A stretch of DNA of 64,000 nt. It comes from Ypsolopha sequella. Its lineage: Eukaryota; Arthropoda; Insecta; Lepidoptera; Ypsolophidae. Under the pieces are notes generated by a model. The model was given only the letters and a program-made list of their open reading frames with translations. It ran no database searches and had not been told where the DNA came from. Numbering within the stretch: the first letter of the stretch is position 1; every line of letters begins with the position of its first letter. Below, piece after piece: positions 23,562 to 34,622 of the stretch. The translations under genes and the position numbers were made by a program. The DNA lies in NCBI GenBank assembly GCA_934047225.1, contig OW203998.1:17747280-17811279 (forward strand), in the 5' to 3' direction.

Positions 23562-24689
23562 TTACAGAGACTTTCCAATCACCATAGATTTTGAACAGCA
23601 GCTGGAATTGACCCATCTGTAAATACTTTTTAAATGTAAATCTGAACATTTAGGGAAAGAGTCTGGTAAAGCGGACAAAGTTTTGTGTAAACTTCAAAAT
23701 TCACTTGCGGAAAAAAGGTACTCTAACATGAGAGAGACGAAGAGCTTGACAAAGAAAGCTTTCGTTTTAATTTTGTTTGTACTCAACTATAAAAATCTAT
23801 TAAAAAATCAACTCCTTAAGTGAGCATTACAAATGTTAAAGTATTTAATTATAAAGGTTAGCTACATGACTCAAGTATTAAATACTATACATACAGACAT
23901 ACATATAGTCAGAATGCAGAATTGGGCTATACAAATTGTATGGCGCAAGTCTGCATTCAACTCGCGCGCTAACTGTAATAGAGTCGGTGTTTAAGCAGTT
24001 TTTGAAGTTTTATTTTACCACGACTTTTAGAAGAGTCTGGGTGACTCTAAAGTGTCAAAAAAACTGTTTAGATACCGATTATAATCCCAAAGTGCATTCA
24101 TTAAATAACCCTAGGCTGGATAGATTGCAACGCTGAGTTTTTGAACGTGTTTCGTCGTGTAGCGACACTCAAAACGTCGGTTGTCATTTTTGAATTATAT
24201 TTTTACAAAACTCTGTACGAAATTTAACGTAAATATGTCAAGTATAACGTTGAGAGGACCCGGTCGGTACAAAATTTTACTTAAATATGTCAAGTGACGT
24301 TTGGAGTCTATGCGAACCCTGCTCAGAGTTGTTGTTGAAAAAGCCGACAACAATCGACAGTAATTTTTGAACGGTCGGTGTTGAGACGCGAGTTTATTTT
24401 AAAAGGGTTAGTGTTGCGACCCGGGTAGGAAACCCAACTCGGTGTGACTTTATGAACGACTATCTGAGGTGCCAATATTTGTATTCGGCCTGCGTGCTTC
24501 GAAAGGCTGTGGCATAGTAAAACCAGAACAGTAGTTTATCTTCAAGCAAAGGTACATAGCGCGGCTAATATGTGTGCGTGCTAGTACGCACGAACTACAG
24601 TACGCACACATCAGCAATATCTTAGTATACAAGGTAGGCGCTAGTCGGGGTCACGCTGCGATCATAGCTATGGCTGTGGGTCCAATTTG

Positions 24690-24830
24690 TGCCCGAACTA
24701 TGGCGATAGGGCTCACCAGTCACCACCATGGGACGTAATAATCGTCGGTGAAAATTTGGTGTCTTGCATCTCACAGTCTTCACTTGGAAACATCTCTGAT
24801 CATCTCGGATTCATGTCTCGACAATGTATC
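24690..24830. repeat. Short interspersed-repeat fragment (ggctcacc / gaaatgc type)
   Basis: Contains gcccgaactatggcgatagg and gctcaccagtcaccacc. Related pieces lie at about 4800-4920, 5775-5905, 19095-19165, 20148-20240, 21478-21600 and 52660-52800, some inverted. Probably an old SINE-like family. Confidence 0.5.
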
Positions 24831-25860
24831 TTATAATATTACATAATAATAAAGTAGTAAAAAAGTCGTGGCTTCAACAATTAACACTTTATCAAAATTT
24901 GAAATGAAATGGGTTATTATCTACCATTTTTAGAATATTTGTTTGTCTGGTCTGTTTGTCTGTCTGTTCCGTTTTAACACGACAACTACTCAACAGATTT
25001 GGATGCAGTGACCCTGGTGAATTATAAAGGCTATAACAAAGATTTCAAAAGTTTAGATGAGCCCTGGCACCTAAAATCTATTGAATTATTTTTGTATGTG
25101 TGCGTTAACATAATGCCGACGCGCGCACACTTATGATAGCACCATCTGTCAACTTACGGTCAGCAAACTGATCAGACTACTAAAGTTGTTAAAATGATTA
25201 ATGCGTTCTTATCCCAAAATCAGTAATTTTAAAGTCAAATAGAACTTTCAAATATCGTCTAAAACTTCAAAAAAAAAAAATACGCAATATAGTTCGAACC
25301 TTTATCTAGGTCTTCCACGCATGTGTTACACGATCAGATGAACTTTGCTTGATAGAAATAATTCACGAACACAGCATGTAATAAGACCTTTCAAATCATG
25401 CCATTTCCATAATTCCACTCTTTTATTAACGAAACATATCTGGTAATATTGCTCTTTGAATTTTCTAGGTCGACCACATAAGTGGGTTTTAATGAATATA
25501 TACCTTATTTTTAAACAATTTAAAAACCGATAAATACAACGAAAAAGTACAAAAGTGTGGTTATTTTCTTTACTCCTTACACGTAAAAAAAAAGACAGAG
25601 AGTCACTCTTCTGGGATAAGAGCGCCTTAACTTTAAGTACACTTAAGGCGTCCAACTATCACTGTGTTCAGATGAACACTGATTCCAAACGTGTGAGCGT
25701 CACCCATTTAAAAGTGGAAACATTTTGGTGCTGTCGTAGTACGGTAAGGGCTTATCTTTATTTTTGAAATCTTTGGGCTATAAGGGATGTTAATAAAATA
25801 ACGCATAAGCCAAAAACAGGGCAGAGATTATTGATTGAATGAAACTTGAGGATAAAACAT

Positions 25861-25963
25861 GATTATGGCAAAACTGCTCACCTCAATAAGTATTCCAATT
25901 ATTCAGATTCAGACTATATATATATCAATAATACTTATTGAGGTGAGCCATTTTGCAATAATC
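25861..25963. mobile_element. Foldback element with 13-bp flanking repeats nearby
   Basis: gattatggcaaaactgctca and the downstream inverse of ttttgcaataatc form a hairpin with cacctcaataagtatt arms. The sequence cagggcagagatt occurs on both sides. Confidence 0.7.
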
Positions 25964-26775
25964 AGGGCAGAGATTGAATAAACGCGGGCTGAGCCGCGGG
26001 CGAAAGGCTAGTAAGATATAAAATCGCGTAGAAGACTCATTCTTATAAGAGATAGTGCTTAGGTCACCAACTAATGAAAACAAAAGCGGCAAACATTTTG
26101 TATGTGGAACCTGACGTCTTGGGGAACATTGCTTAAGAGGATGGCATACCCTAGCAACTTTTTTTATTACCCGTCCAGTACAATAAGTCTAATGGCAAAG
26201 ACTTTATTTGCTTTTCATAGAGGCGATTACATGTTGGCTCTCTGGCCTCTTTTTCTTGGACGCGTAATACTAGTGATCACGCAGCGAAACAACAAATTGG
26301 TGTGTTTTTAGCTAATACTGAAATATTTTTTAGAGAAAAAAATACTGAATTTAGGTGATGTACCTTCATATTTCTATTACCTATTTTATAAAAAAAAATC
26401 AAGTTGATCTCTTAGCCGCGTTCTTGAAGCGAACGTTTGAAAACCAAAAAAGAAGAGAGTGCAAAACATTTTTTTTTTGACAAAAGTATAAATCTTGGTA
26501 CATTGTTTATACGTAAGGTCCCTAGAGAAAAGATTAATAAACCAAATATATTTCCGTCCGAATTTCTTCAAAGGAATCCTAGATAGCCTGGCGTTGGTCA
26601 TGCTCTAGGCTCAGGGTAACATCAAAAAGAAACCCTATTAGCAAAGTAAGATATGCGTCGGCTCGTTCATCTGGGTATAGGTATACCAATTAGGCTTAGA
26701 TTACATGGGTAGAGATTGGGTTAAAAAGTACTAAAGGTAGCTAGTAGCTCGGAGAGTAGAGTAGATAACGCAGAT

Positions 26776-27353
26776 TGTTTATTAAAGGGCGATATTAGCA
26801 CCTGGAACAGGGGCCCATTAGCTGTCCCAGATCTATACTCTAAAAATATCTTATATTCTATAAAAAATATATGCAAAACTTCCTACCAGACAGTTGTAAG
26901 ATGACGTCATCTGCTGATCCTTGCACGAAGACCCTTTGCACGTGGCCTCCAAGATGTTCCGGTGCTGTGGCACGTTGTTTCACCTCCCCGATGAATCTAC
27001 ACACAAACCTCCTACCCCGGGATGCATCCAAAACCCAGAAAAAATGGTAAATGACAAGTCCGCTTGTCGGAAGCCGCGTGGACACAGGTTATGTCACAAA
27101 CACAAAGGGAATACACTTCAAACGGTCTTCACACCAAAATAATGTGATATCTTGAGTAACTAATGTTTTTTAAGATGTCCGCACCTGATATTTAAGGAGT
27201 TATAATTAATTTAACAAATATTGGGAGAAAGCACTTCCGATCATCGGAATGGCGACCAGGCAAGAGAGCGCAGTGTTACCACACACAAAAAACAAAAACG
27301 TTGACCGAACACTCAACAGATGCGTTCTAAAAATATACATTTTATTCATAACA
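26776..27353 (-). repeat. 3' LTR of BEL/Pao element
   Basis: This is the 578-bp partner of 33643-34220, directly repeated and apparently identical. It is preceded on the minus strand by the short purine tract at 27354-27360. The outer flank is CAGAT. Confidence 0.95.
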
Positions 27354-27367
27354 TCCCCCCGCTCCGG
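27354..27367 (-). promoter_or_regulatory. Candidate polypurine tract
   Basis: The minus strand reads GGAGCGGGGGGA directly against the TG of the 3' LTR, the expected place for plus-strand priming. It is short. Confidence 0.55.
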
Positions 27368-27389
27368 GCGGAGTAATCAGACCGCTAGC

Positions 27390-30300
27390 TCATACAACCG
27401 GGAGACGGGAGAGAGTTGTCATGGCTCGTCGCAAAATCGAACCTTCGACCAACACCTCTGCGACGCGTGGAGTTCCGTCTCCGCCAAAAATCAACCTTAA
27501 TATACGGCCCCGGCGCCAGAACAAGGATGGCAAATTCATATCCTTTAAAAGAACTAAATCTCCTTCCCTAGGAGGCTCAGTCCTGTCTGTCCACTTCACC
27601 CTTTGCTGCAACAGATGCAGATACTCAACCGACCATCGATTCCAGAAGTCCTGGCCCATTTGTTGCAACATTTGAAAACGCGACAACCGTGTCGTATGTT
27701 CTCCCTTCCATGGGTATTCCGGCAAGGCAGTGAGCGGCTGCCCAATCAAAAAATGGCCAGGAGTGAGGACCTCGAGGTCGTTTGGATCAGAAGACAGGGG
27801 ACAGAGAGGACGAGAATTTAGGACCGCTTCCACTTTACAAAATACAGTGGCAAGCTCCTCAAAAGTTAAAACTGTTTCCCCAATAACGCGGCGGAGGTGG
27901 GTCTTCGCCGACTTGACGGCAGCTTCAAAAATCCCCCCCCAGTGAGGGCAATTTGGAGGACTGAACCGCCAAGTTACCCCTTTCCGGGCGAAGACTTGAC
28001 TTAAACTAGCATAGTTATTTACAAAAAATTTATCAATATCTTTTAGATAGTTAGCAGTACCTTTGTAGTTTGTGCCGTTGTCGGAGCGAACAAGTGAAGG
28101 TAGACCTCTACGCGACACGAAACGGTCCAACGCGGCGACGGAGGCCTCAGTAGACAAAGCTGAAACCACTTCCAAGTGGACAGCCTTGGTGGCCAAGCAC
28201 ACAAATACACATAAGTATGCTTTGACAACCCGAGCGTTGCGAACGGTGGATGTTTTGACCGAGAATGGTCCCGCCATGTCGGTACCAACTCCGTCAAAAG
28301 GCCTGGAAGGGTTGACCCGGTCTGCAGGCAGGTCACCCATTTGCGGCTGCATGAGAGAAGCCTTAATCCTGTAACAAGGAAAACAACTAAAAAGCACATT
28401 ACGAATTACTCGGCGAGCAGACAAAATCCAGTACTCTCGCTGTAGTATCGCCATCAGGGCAGTACAGCCCGCGTGTGCATTGCGAATGTGCCGGTCTGAC
28501 ACCAAGAGCTTCACCAAAGGTCCACCTTTAGGTAAAAGCAAGGGATGACGACTTCCGTATGGCAGGTCGGCTTGTCGAAGACGGCCTCCAACACGCAAAA
28601 GTCCTTCAGAGTCTGTGAAAGGATTCAATTTAGCGACCGCTCCTTTCAGCTTGGCGCGACCCTCACGCAATATTTGAAGTTCCGACTTGAAGCGGTCCGC
28701 TTGAAGTACACGAACCCAGTGTATCATCGCGTTCCGACGCTCCTCTGCACTCACGGCTGGGGACAAAAGTTTATTTTGTGGATGTCGACAGTTATGGATG
28801 AAACGCTTCATCCAGCTAGTAATTACCAGTAGTTTATCCAGACTGCTGTATCGACCAGGCAACCAATCAGGATCCAAGGACGGTTCCACGATCAGAGCGT
28901 GAACACGTAACCCTGGCAAAATCTGGGCTGTTCTGTCCACCTGCTGGACAGGCCACGAAGATTCCTCTCCTTCTAGCCACTCTGGTTTCCACCAAAGTGG
29001 ATGAGACACCAGTTCTGGAGCAGTGCAACCCCGAGACGCACAGTCCGCTGGGTTACAATCACCTGGAACATGGCGCCAAATAATGTTAATTCCTACATTT
29101 TGAATCTGAGAAACCCGGTTTCCTACAAAAATTTCCAAAGTATGTGGAGCGGCACGCAGCCATGCCAGCGCCACTTGACTATCTGACCAAGCAAAGACAT
29201 TCTGAATGTCAACATTAGGGGCCAATTCACGAGAGACATGGCTTAACAGCCTGGATAACAAATGGGCTCCGCTTAGCTCCAATTTTGGAATAGTCAGACG
29301 GGTGCGAATGGGTGCAACCTTGCTTTTCGCTAAAATTAATACGACGTTGACCCGGCCTCCGGTATCAACCGTCCGTAAATACACTGCTGCAGCGTACCCC
29401 CGCTCAGATGCATCGCAAAACCCATGAAGACTCACCTGACACTTGCCTGGCGGTAAAATTCGACGAGGCAAAGCCACCTGATTGACTTCCTCCATCGAGG
29501 TGATCAAATCCAGCCAGGTGTCCAACGGAGGCCCGATGAGCGGCTCGTCCCACGAAACTCCCAGAGTCCAGAGCTGCTGCAGAAGACACTTGGCCAAGAA
29601 GATGACTGGACAAATCCAACCGTTTGGATCAAACATGCGAGCTACCGTGGACAGCACCGTCCTCTTAGTCCAGACCCTCTGTGACTCCAATTCCACCTGA
29701 AACGTGAAAATATCATTGACAGGTTGGTATTTCATTCCTAATACTGCTATCATGTTAGGATCCTCGACATCCGCAAATAAGTTTGGATTCTGTTGGTGAT
29801 CATCCGGAATACCTTCCAACAGTTTAGGGTCATTTGAAAGCCATTTCCTAAGTTCATAACCTCCCGTGGCAAGAATTGCAATTAACTCGTCCCGTAATAT
29901 GAGAGCCTCCTCAATATTTTGAGCCCCGGTGCACACATCATCAACATAGATATCTCGTGCCAATGCGGCCGCCGCACGGGGGAAGCGGGCTCGTTCCTGC
30001 TCCGCCAACTCCAACAAGCACCTAATAGCAATGTATGGACTGGATTTCAAACCATATGTGTTGGTGTTGAGCTCGTAGACGGTTACCGGATCATCCGGGT
30101 GTTCGCGCCAGAGAATCAGCTGAAACCGCCTGTCATCTGGGTGGATAACCGTCTGCCGGAACATCATCCTGATGTCTGCTCCAAATACCACCTGGTGTCT
30201 CCTGAAATTTAAAATAACGTCAATAACATCCCGGTGTAACTTGGGACCGGAATGTAAACATTGGTTCAAATTGACTCCAGTAGAAGTGGGGGCCGAACCA

Positions 30301-31265
30301 TCGAACACAGTTCTCAGTTTGCCCGAAGAAGCCTTCAACACTGCATGGTGAGGCAGAAAGTAATGCTCAGTGGACGTCCAGTCTACTCGAGCCGGAGACA
30401 TGTGACCTAATGCTTCATATTCGCGCATAAATTCTATATATTTATCGCGAAGCACAGGGTCGCGCTGCATGCGCCGCTCCATGGACAACAATCTTTTCTC
30501 TGCCAGTGACCTTGATTGACCTAGAACAGGAGAAGATACAGTAAATGGTAACCTAGTTATGAAACGACCGGAATTCAACCTCGTCGTGTTGGCTTGAAAA
30601 AATGCCTCGCACTCTACATGGTCCGGGTCCACCCTAGAGACCATGGGAGGTTCCTCAATTTCCCAAAATTGTTGCATCGTCTTCGCAAGAGATGCTGATG
30701 CTATGATTTTCAACTCGTCCGGAGCATAGTCATCAAAGACTGGTCCCATTATAGAAAACCCAAATATTGTGGAAACCGCCACTAATGGTGAGGGATCCAG
30801 AGTCTTCTGAGTACCTAATAGGATCCATCCTAACACATCCGAACCCAGGAGAACATCGACTGGGGACGGATGATAAAAACGTGGGTCTGCCAGATCCAAA
30901 CCTGACGTGCACGAGATTATTGACGGTGGAAGGTCCGAAGAAGGCTGCCAGCCGACAATTTCGTCCATAACCATGGCTGCAGTCGAAATTCTCATGGTGG
31001 AGGAACGTACCGATGAAAAGGTGAAATGTGTTTGCCCTAACGACTGTTTCACCTCCAGTCCACCAATACCTAGGAGCGGTACCGACGAAACTTCCAAGTT
31101 TAATCCCAGTTGTTGCGCTACTCGTGTGCTCAATAAGCATCCTTGACTACCCAAGTCGAGGAGGGCCCGGACCCTAACCCGATCCCCCTTAGGGCCCCAG
31201 ACGTGAGCCATCACGGTGGGCAACAGAACCGTCCGCGGTTCCGTACTCGTAGCTGTGCAAGCTAG
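27390..31265 (-). CDS. pol: BEL/Pao pol (protease, RT, RNase H, integrase)
   Basis: This frame continues in the gag frame after the TAA and runs 1291 codons to TGA (27390-27392). It has no ATG near its start, so expression probably needs readthrough from gag. Numbering from the TTG at 31223: aspartic protease 19-30 with Asp-Leu-Gly-Ser at 23-26 (the middle residue is normally Ser or Thr); RT with Asp350 and YVDD 426-429; RNase H with Asp604, Glu649 and Asp681; integrase zinc motif His912/His917/Cys947/Cys950; catalytic Asp982, Asp1048, Glu1100; and a C-terminal domain with EGDLVLLKD. Apart from the protease change all catalytic residues appear intact, and there is no frameshift. Confidence 0.95.
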   Translation of the reverse strand, partial: LACTATSTEPRTVLLPTVMAHVWGPKGDRVRVRALLDLGSQGCLLSTRVAQQLGLNLEVSSVPLLGIGGLEVKQSLGQTHFTFSSVRSSTMRISTAAMVMDEIVGWQPSSDLPPSIISCTSGLDLADPRFYHPSPVDVLLGSDVLGWILLGTQKTLDPSPLVAVSTIFGFSIMGPVFDDYAPDELKIIASASLAKTMQQFWEIEEPPMVSRVDPDHVECEAFFQANTTRLNSGRFITRLPFTVSSPVLGQSRSLAEKRLLSMERRMQRDPVLRDKYIEFMREYEALGHMSPARVDWTSTEHYFLPHHAVLKASSGKLRTVFDGSAPTSTGVNLNQCLHSGPKLHRDVIDVILNFRRHQVVFGADIRMMFRQTVIHPDDRRFQLILWREHPDDPVTVYELNTNTYGLKSSPYIAIRCLLELAEQERARFPRAAAALARDIYVDDVCTGAQNIEEALILRDELIAILATGGYELRKWLSNDPKLLEGIPDDHQQNPNLFADVEDPNMIAVLGMKYQPVNDIFTFQVELESQRVWTKRTVLSTVARMFDPNGWICPVIFLAKCLLQQLWTLGVSWDEPLIGPPLDTWLDLITSMEEVNQVALPRRILPPGKCQVSLHGFCDASERGYAAAVYLRTVDTGGRVNVVLILAKSKVAPIRTRLTIPKLELSGAHLLSRLLSHVSRELAPNVDIQNVFAWSDSQVALAWLRAAPHTLEIFVGNRVSQIQNVGINIIWRHVPGDCNPADCASRGCTAPELVSHPLWWKPEWLEGEESSWPVQQVDRTAQILPGLRVHALIVEPSLDPDWLPGRYSSLDKLLVITSWMKRFIHNCRHPQNKLLSPAVSAEERRNAMIHWVRVLQADRFKSELQILREGRAKLKGAVAKLNPFTDSEGLLRVGGRLRQADLPYGSRHPLLLPKGGPLVKLLVSDRHIRNAHAGCTALMAILQREYWILSARRVIRNVLFSCFPCYRIKASLMQPQMGDLPADRVNPSRPFDGVGTDMAGPFSVKTSTVRNARVVKAYLCVFVCLATKAVHLEVVSALSTEASVAALDRFVSRRGLPSLVRSDNGTNYKGTANYLKDIDKFFVNNYASLSQVFARKGVTWRFSPPNCPHWGGIFEAAVKSAKTHLRRVIGETVLTFEELATVFCKVEAVLNSRPLCPLSSDPNDLEVLTPGHFLIGQPLTALPEYPWKGEHTTRLSRFQMLQQMGQDFWNRWSVEYLHLLQQRVKWTDRTEPPREGDLVLLKDMNLPSLFWRRGRILRLIFGGDGTPRVAEVLVEGSILRRAMTTLSRLPVV

Positions 31266-31268
31266 TTA
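31266..31268 (-). promoter_or_regulatory. In-frame gag/pol stop, candidate readthrough site
   Basis: A single TAA separates gag and pol with no frame change, and the next bases are CTAGC. A stop followed by CUA is a known leaky context in some viral readthrough signals, best documented for UGA. Alternatively it is a simple nonsense mutation. Confidence 0.5.
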
Positions 31269-33020
31269 CGAATTATCCCGCCTTTGGACTGCAGGATTAA
31301 TCCATTGCGCGTTGTACGGCTGGCGCGTGCATAACCCCATCCTGGGGGGAGCGTAGCCTGAGGCTCTCCCGAAGTACGGCGGGTGGTATTCCAAACGCGG
31401 GTACTCATGACACGGCGGTGAATAACCCCGGAACTCCGTTTGAGCACGCTGTTCCACGCCAGCAGGTACCGAAACTGGCGCGGGAAGGGGGGGCCTAGCC
31501 CTAGACAACTCCAGTTGACCCCCGCCCGTAGGGGCCCAATTCACCACAGGGCCAGATGCATGATAGCCCGTAGGCAGAGGGCCCCCATCGGGACCACGCA
31601 CAGGAAAATGACTCACCTCCTGGTGAGGGGGCGCGCCTCGCGCCGCATTCCTCCGTTCCGACGGAGGGGAGTTTCGTCCGGCAGGATGATTCCCCTGGAC
31701 TATGGGAGGAGGAGTTCTCCCTGAAGCACCTCTCCGGTTGTCCAAGGGGGGGGGAGTTCTCCCTGAAGCACCCCCGCCCGTGGGGCGCCGATGCTGCGGC
31801 ACCGGTGAAGCCGCTCCTGAAACATTGGCACATAAAATTACATGATGTGGCCCGCCACACATATTACATCTCTGAGGCCGGGGGCAATCTCGCTCAAAAT
31901 GGTTTCCCAGACAGCCGAAACACAATCCGTTACGCTTAACCAGCCGCCGTCTATCCGTAACATGTAGACGTAGCCACTCCATGCAGCGCAACAAGCTATG
32001 TCCCATCTGACCACACTGCAGACAAGCCGGTTGTCCAGGAACAACGACTGTTGCAGCAAGCCGTGCCATACCACGTCCTCGTGATGACTGCGGTCCTTGT
32101 GGTTCCCTACGCCCTGTGAAACCAGCAGGTTTCCCTACCTGTGCCCCAGATGGCCCTGGATCCGGCTGTGAAGACTCCACCACCCTGGCTTCGTACTCCA
32201 AAAACTTCATCAGGTCCGTGAACTTTGGTAAGTTATCACCATCTCGTTCCGCAGACTCCCGTTCAAAACGAGACCGGATGTCCAAAGGCAACTTACCTAA
32301 AATAATGTGAACGAGAAGAAAAGACCACTCGTCCACTGGTAATCCCAATGTCTTTAAGGCATTACATGCGACGGTAACCGGAGTCAGTAAATGCTGCCTC
32401 AGCTGTGCCCGGTTGATGATTCTTGGCAACGTCAACAATTGAGACGCGTGCGCATCCGCCAGCAAACGTATATTCTGATACCTGTCATTTAATAGGCCCC
32501 ACGCTATGTCATAATGATCATCCTCCACCCTGAGGTGCTGGATGAGCGACCTGGCCTCTCCCTCCAAAGTTGACATCAAATATGCCATTTTTTGCCCCTT
32601 TGTTAAGTCTACCCTAGAATCAACTAATGACGTAAACATATTTTTGAAAGAAACCCACTCTTCCATTCTCCCATTAAAATGTGTGAGTTGGAGAGTCGGC
32701 AACCTACCCGTCACTCCATCTGCCGGTCGAGGTGTGCTAACAACCGGGCCACCCGATTGTCGCTTCCTGATCATGGAGGCCGCCTCCGTAATATCATCGT
32801 AAATTCCCATTATCTGGGCTAAATCGGTAACATACCCGTCCATAGGCTCATCCATTTCCTCCAGTGCTGCCACAGCCGCCTCTGCGTCAGCCAGCCGCTG
32901 ACTCATCCGCTCGGCTCTCTTTAGGATTGCAGTGTCACGATCCGATCGAGATAGCAATCCCTGGACGGTTGTAAACCAGCGGAGCTCTTTCGCCAACGCA
33001 GCCTTGTGAGACTTGGACAT
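31266..33020 (-). CDS. gag: BEL/Pao gag
   Basis: ATG (33018-33020) opens a 584-codon frame that ends in TAA (31266-31268). Residues about 1-90 form a basic, probably helical N-terminus. About 105-290 resembles the gag domain found in BEL/Pao proteins (motif FNGRMEEWVSFKNMF, then MAYLMSTLEGEA). Three CCHC-type zinc knuckles follow: Cys333-Cys346 (CX2CX4HX4C), Cys367-Cys379 and Cys385-Cys397. The tail of about 180 residues is Pro/Gly/Arg-rich and contains a 14-residue tandem duplication with the octamer ASGRTPPP. Gag packages element RNA into particles. The leader from the primer-binding site to the ATG is about 620 nt. The stop lies in frame with pol. Confidence 0.93.
   Translation of the reverse strand: MSKSHKAALAKELRWFTTVQGLLSRSDRDTAILKRAERMSQRLADAEAAVAALEEMDEPMDGYVTDLAQIMGIYDDITEAASMIRKRQSGGPVVSTPRPADGVTGRLPTLQLTHFNGRMEEWVSFKNMFTSLVDSRVDLTKGQKMAYLMSTLEGEARSLIQHLRVEDDHYDIAWGLLNDRYQNIRLLADAHASQLLTLPRIINRAQLRQHLLTPVTVACNALKTLGLPVDEWSFLLVHIILGKLPLDIRSRFERESAERDGDNLPKFTDLMKFLEYEARVVESSQPDPGPSGAQVGKPAGFTGRREPQGPQSSRGRGMARLAATVVVPGQPACLQCGQMGHSLLRCMEWLRLHVTDRRRLVKRNGLCFGCLGNHFERDCPRPQRCNMCGGPHHVILCANVSGAASPVPQHRRPTGGGASGRTPPPLDNRRGASGRTPPPIVQGNHPAGRNSPPSERRNAARGAPPHQEVSHFPVRGPDGGPLPTGYHASGPVVNWAPTGGGQLELSRARPPLPAPVSVPAGVEQRAQTEFRGYSPPCHEYPRLEYHPPYFGRASGYAPPRMGLCTRQPYNAQWINPAVQRRDNS
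31704..31769 (-). repeat. 42-bp tandem duplication in gag tail
   Basis: The block containing ggagttctccctgaagca is repeated, which duplicates the octamer ASGRTPPP (residues 418-425 and 432-439). Confidence 0.85.
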
Positions 33021-33619
33021 CTTGCCGCAACGAACCGGGAAATGTATAAATAAAAACTATTTAGCAAACACCCTGACACGGCACAAAATACAGAAGCACT
33101 GCTCAAATAGATACCCTACCTATTAATAAAATTTAATTAGCAATGTAATTCCCAATTACAATACTATGTAGTGCATCTACAATACAAGTTACAATTAGGT
33201 TACCTACTTATTACAACAATACTAAATTTAAATTATACTTGGTGTATACAATACACACAAACCCGAATGCACATTCCACTATGCAACTGTATACATACTT
33301 GTAACTACATAAATTCAAGCCAAGATAACCGTATATTAGCTAACAAGTTGATTTCCAATCTATAATATTAACCGTTATATGATATAATGTTATTGGAGTA
33401 CAAGAACAGCTTATATGTACCAAATTAACAATTTGTATTGATATTACCGAACCCTTCGAATCAATTATCTACTCAAAGCACTAAACATATCCAATGTAAT
33501 TGCTACATCCATAACATGTACATTACAACCATGTAAAGCCTAGCTATGTTAAAGTTCAATGACACTGGGGCCGCCCAGTTCCACTGTTTAAATGAATATA
33601 ATCCAAAGGTGGGCTACAA

Positions 33620-33637
33620 CCACGCTCGATGCTACCA
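33620..33637 (-). promoter_or_regulatory. Candidate primer-binding site
   Basis: Five bases after the 5' LTR the minus strand reads TGGTAGCATCGAGCGTGG. The TGG start fits complementarity to a tRNA CCA end. The following bases resemble, imperfectly, the complement of a tRNA-Gly acceptor stem; the tRNA assignment is weak. Confidence 0.5.
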
Positions 33638-33642
33638 GAAAA

Positions 33643-34220
33643 TGTTTATTAAAGGGCGATATTAGCACCTGGAACAGGGGCCCATTAGCTGTCCCAGATC
33701 TATACTCTAAAAATATCTTATATTCTATAAAAAATATATGCAAAACTTCCTACCAGACAGTTGTAAGATGACGTCATCTGCTGATCCTTGCACGAAGACC
33801 CTTTGCACGTGGCCTCCAAGATGTTCCGGTGCTGTGGCACGTTGTTTCACCTCCCCGATGAATCTACACACAAACCTCCTACCCCGGGATGCATCCAAAA
33901 CCCAGAAAAAATGGTAAATGACAAGTCCGCTTGTCGGAAGCCGCGTGGACACAGGTTATGTCACAAACACAAAGGGAATACACTTCAAACGGTCTTCACA
34001 CCAAAATAATGTGATATCTTGAGTAACTAATGTTTTTTAAGATGTCCGCACCTGATATTTAAGGAGTTATAATTAATTTAACAAATATTGGGAGAAAGCA
34101 CTTCCGATCATCGGAATGGCGACCAGGCAAGAGAGCGCAGTGTTACCACACACAAAAAACAAAAACGTTGACCGAACACTCAACAGATGCGTTCTAAAAA
34201 TATACATTTTATTCATAACA
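33643..34220 (-). repeat. 5' LTR of BEL/Pao element
   Basis: This is a 578-bp LTR that begins TGTTATGAATAAAATG and ends AATAAACA on the minus strand. By eye it is base-identical to 26776-27353. A 75-codon open frame inside is duplicated with the LTR and is not considered a gene. An AATAAA just before the 3' end could be the poly(A) signal. Confidence 0.95.
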
Positions 34221-34437
34221 CAGATGATGTGGTAAAGTGATTGGATAAATGGTACCTACGTTAGTTAAGATTTAAGGTGGGCCATACTAGTATATATGTA
34301 TCGTACGTATTTATGTAGTGTATCATATTTAAATACATATAATATATATATTATTTTAGAACCTACTCTTTGTTTAGTTTTTAGACCGTTAGGTCGTTAG
34401 ATATACTTTTAGGTTAGTAGTGTATGTTGACTATTAT

Positions 34438-34622
34438 ACAAGGTGAATTTGTGAACATCGTCCAAATTCATACTTGAGCCTTGATAAGTGCTAAGCATCA
34501 TTAACCAATAACGATTTTTGTAAAATTCATAAAATTAAATTTCGACTCCCCATAGTGATTCATTCAGGACTGGGAGTGAATTACTATGGGAATTTGAAAT
34601 TTCATTTTACGAATTTTACATT
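34438..34622. mobile_element. MITE family 1, copy 3 (truncated)
   Basis: The left TIR (acaaggtgaatttgtga) and body match the other copies. The right arm breaks off after cattttacgaattttaca. Confidence 0.8.

Larger units (their letters stand above)
26776..34220 (-). mobile_element. Complete BEL/Pao LTR retrotransposon
   Basis: The 7445-bp element consists of two 578-bp LTRs (TG...CA ends) that look identical throughout, flanked by a 5-bp target duplication CAGAT (26771-26775 and 34221-34225). Read on the minus strand the order is 5' LTR, primer-binding site, gag, one stop codon, pol (protease, RT, RNase H, integrase, C-terminal domain), purine tract, 3' LTR. This order and the pol sequence identify the BEL/Pao group. 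No env-like ORF is present. Identical LTRs mean a very recent insertion. It sits in the sense orientation inside intron 1 of globin gene A, so its poly(A) signals face the host transcript. Confidence 0.96.

Noticed and set aside
26858..27085. 75-codon frame, repeated identically at 33725-33952
   Set aside because: It lies wholly inside the LTRs, so the duplication is explained by the LTR pair; no domain is present.
27421..32802. Many plus-strand frames of 60-100 codons
   Set aside because: They are antisense shadows of gag and pol.
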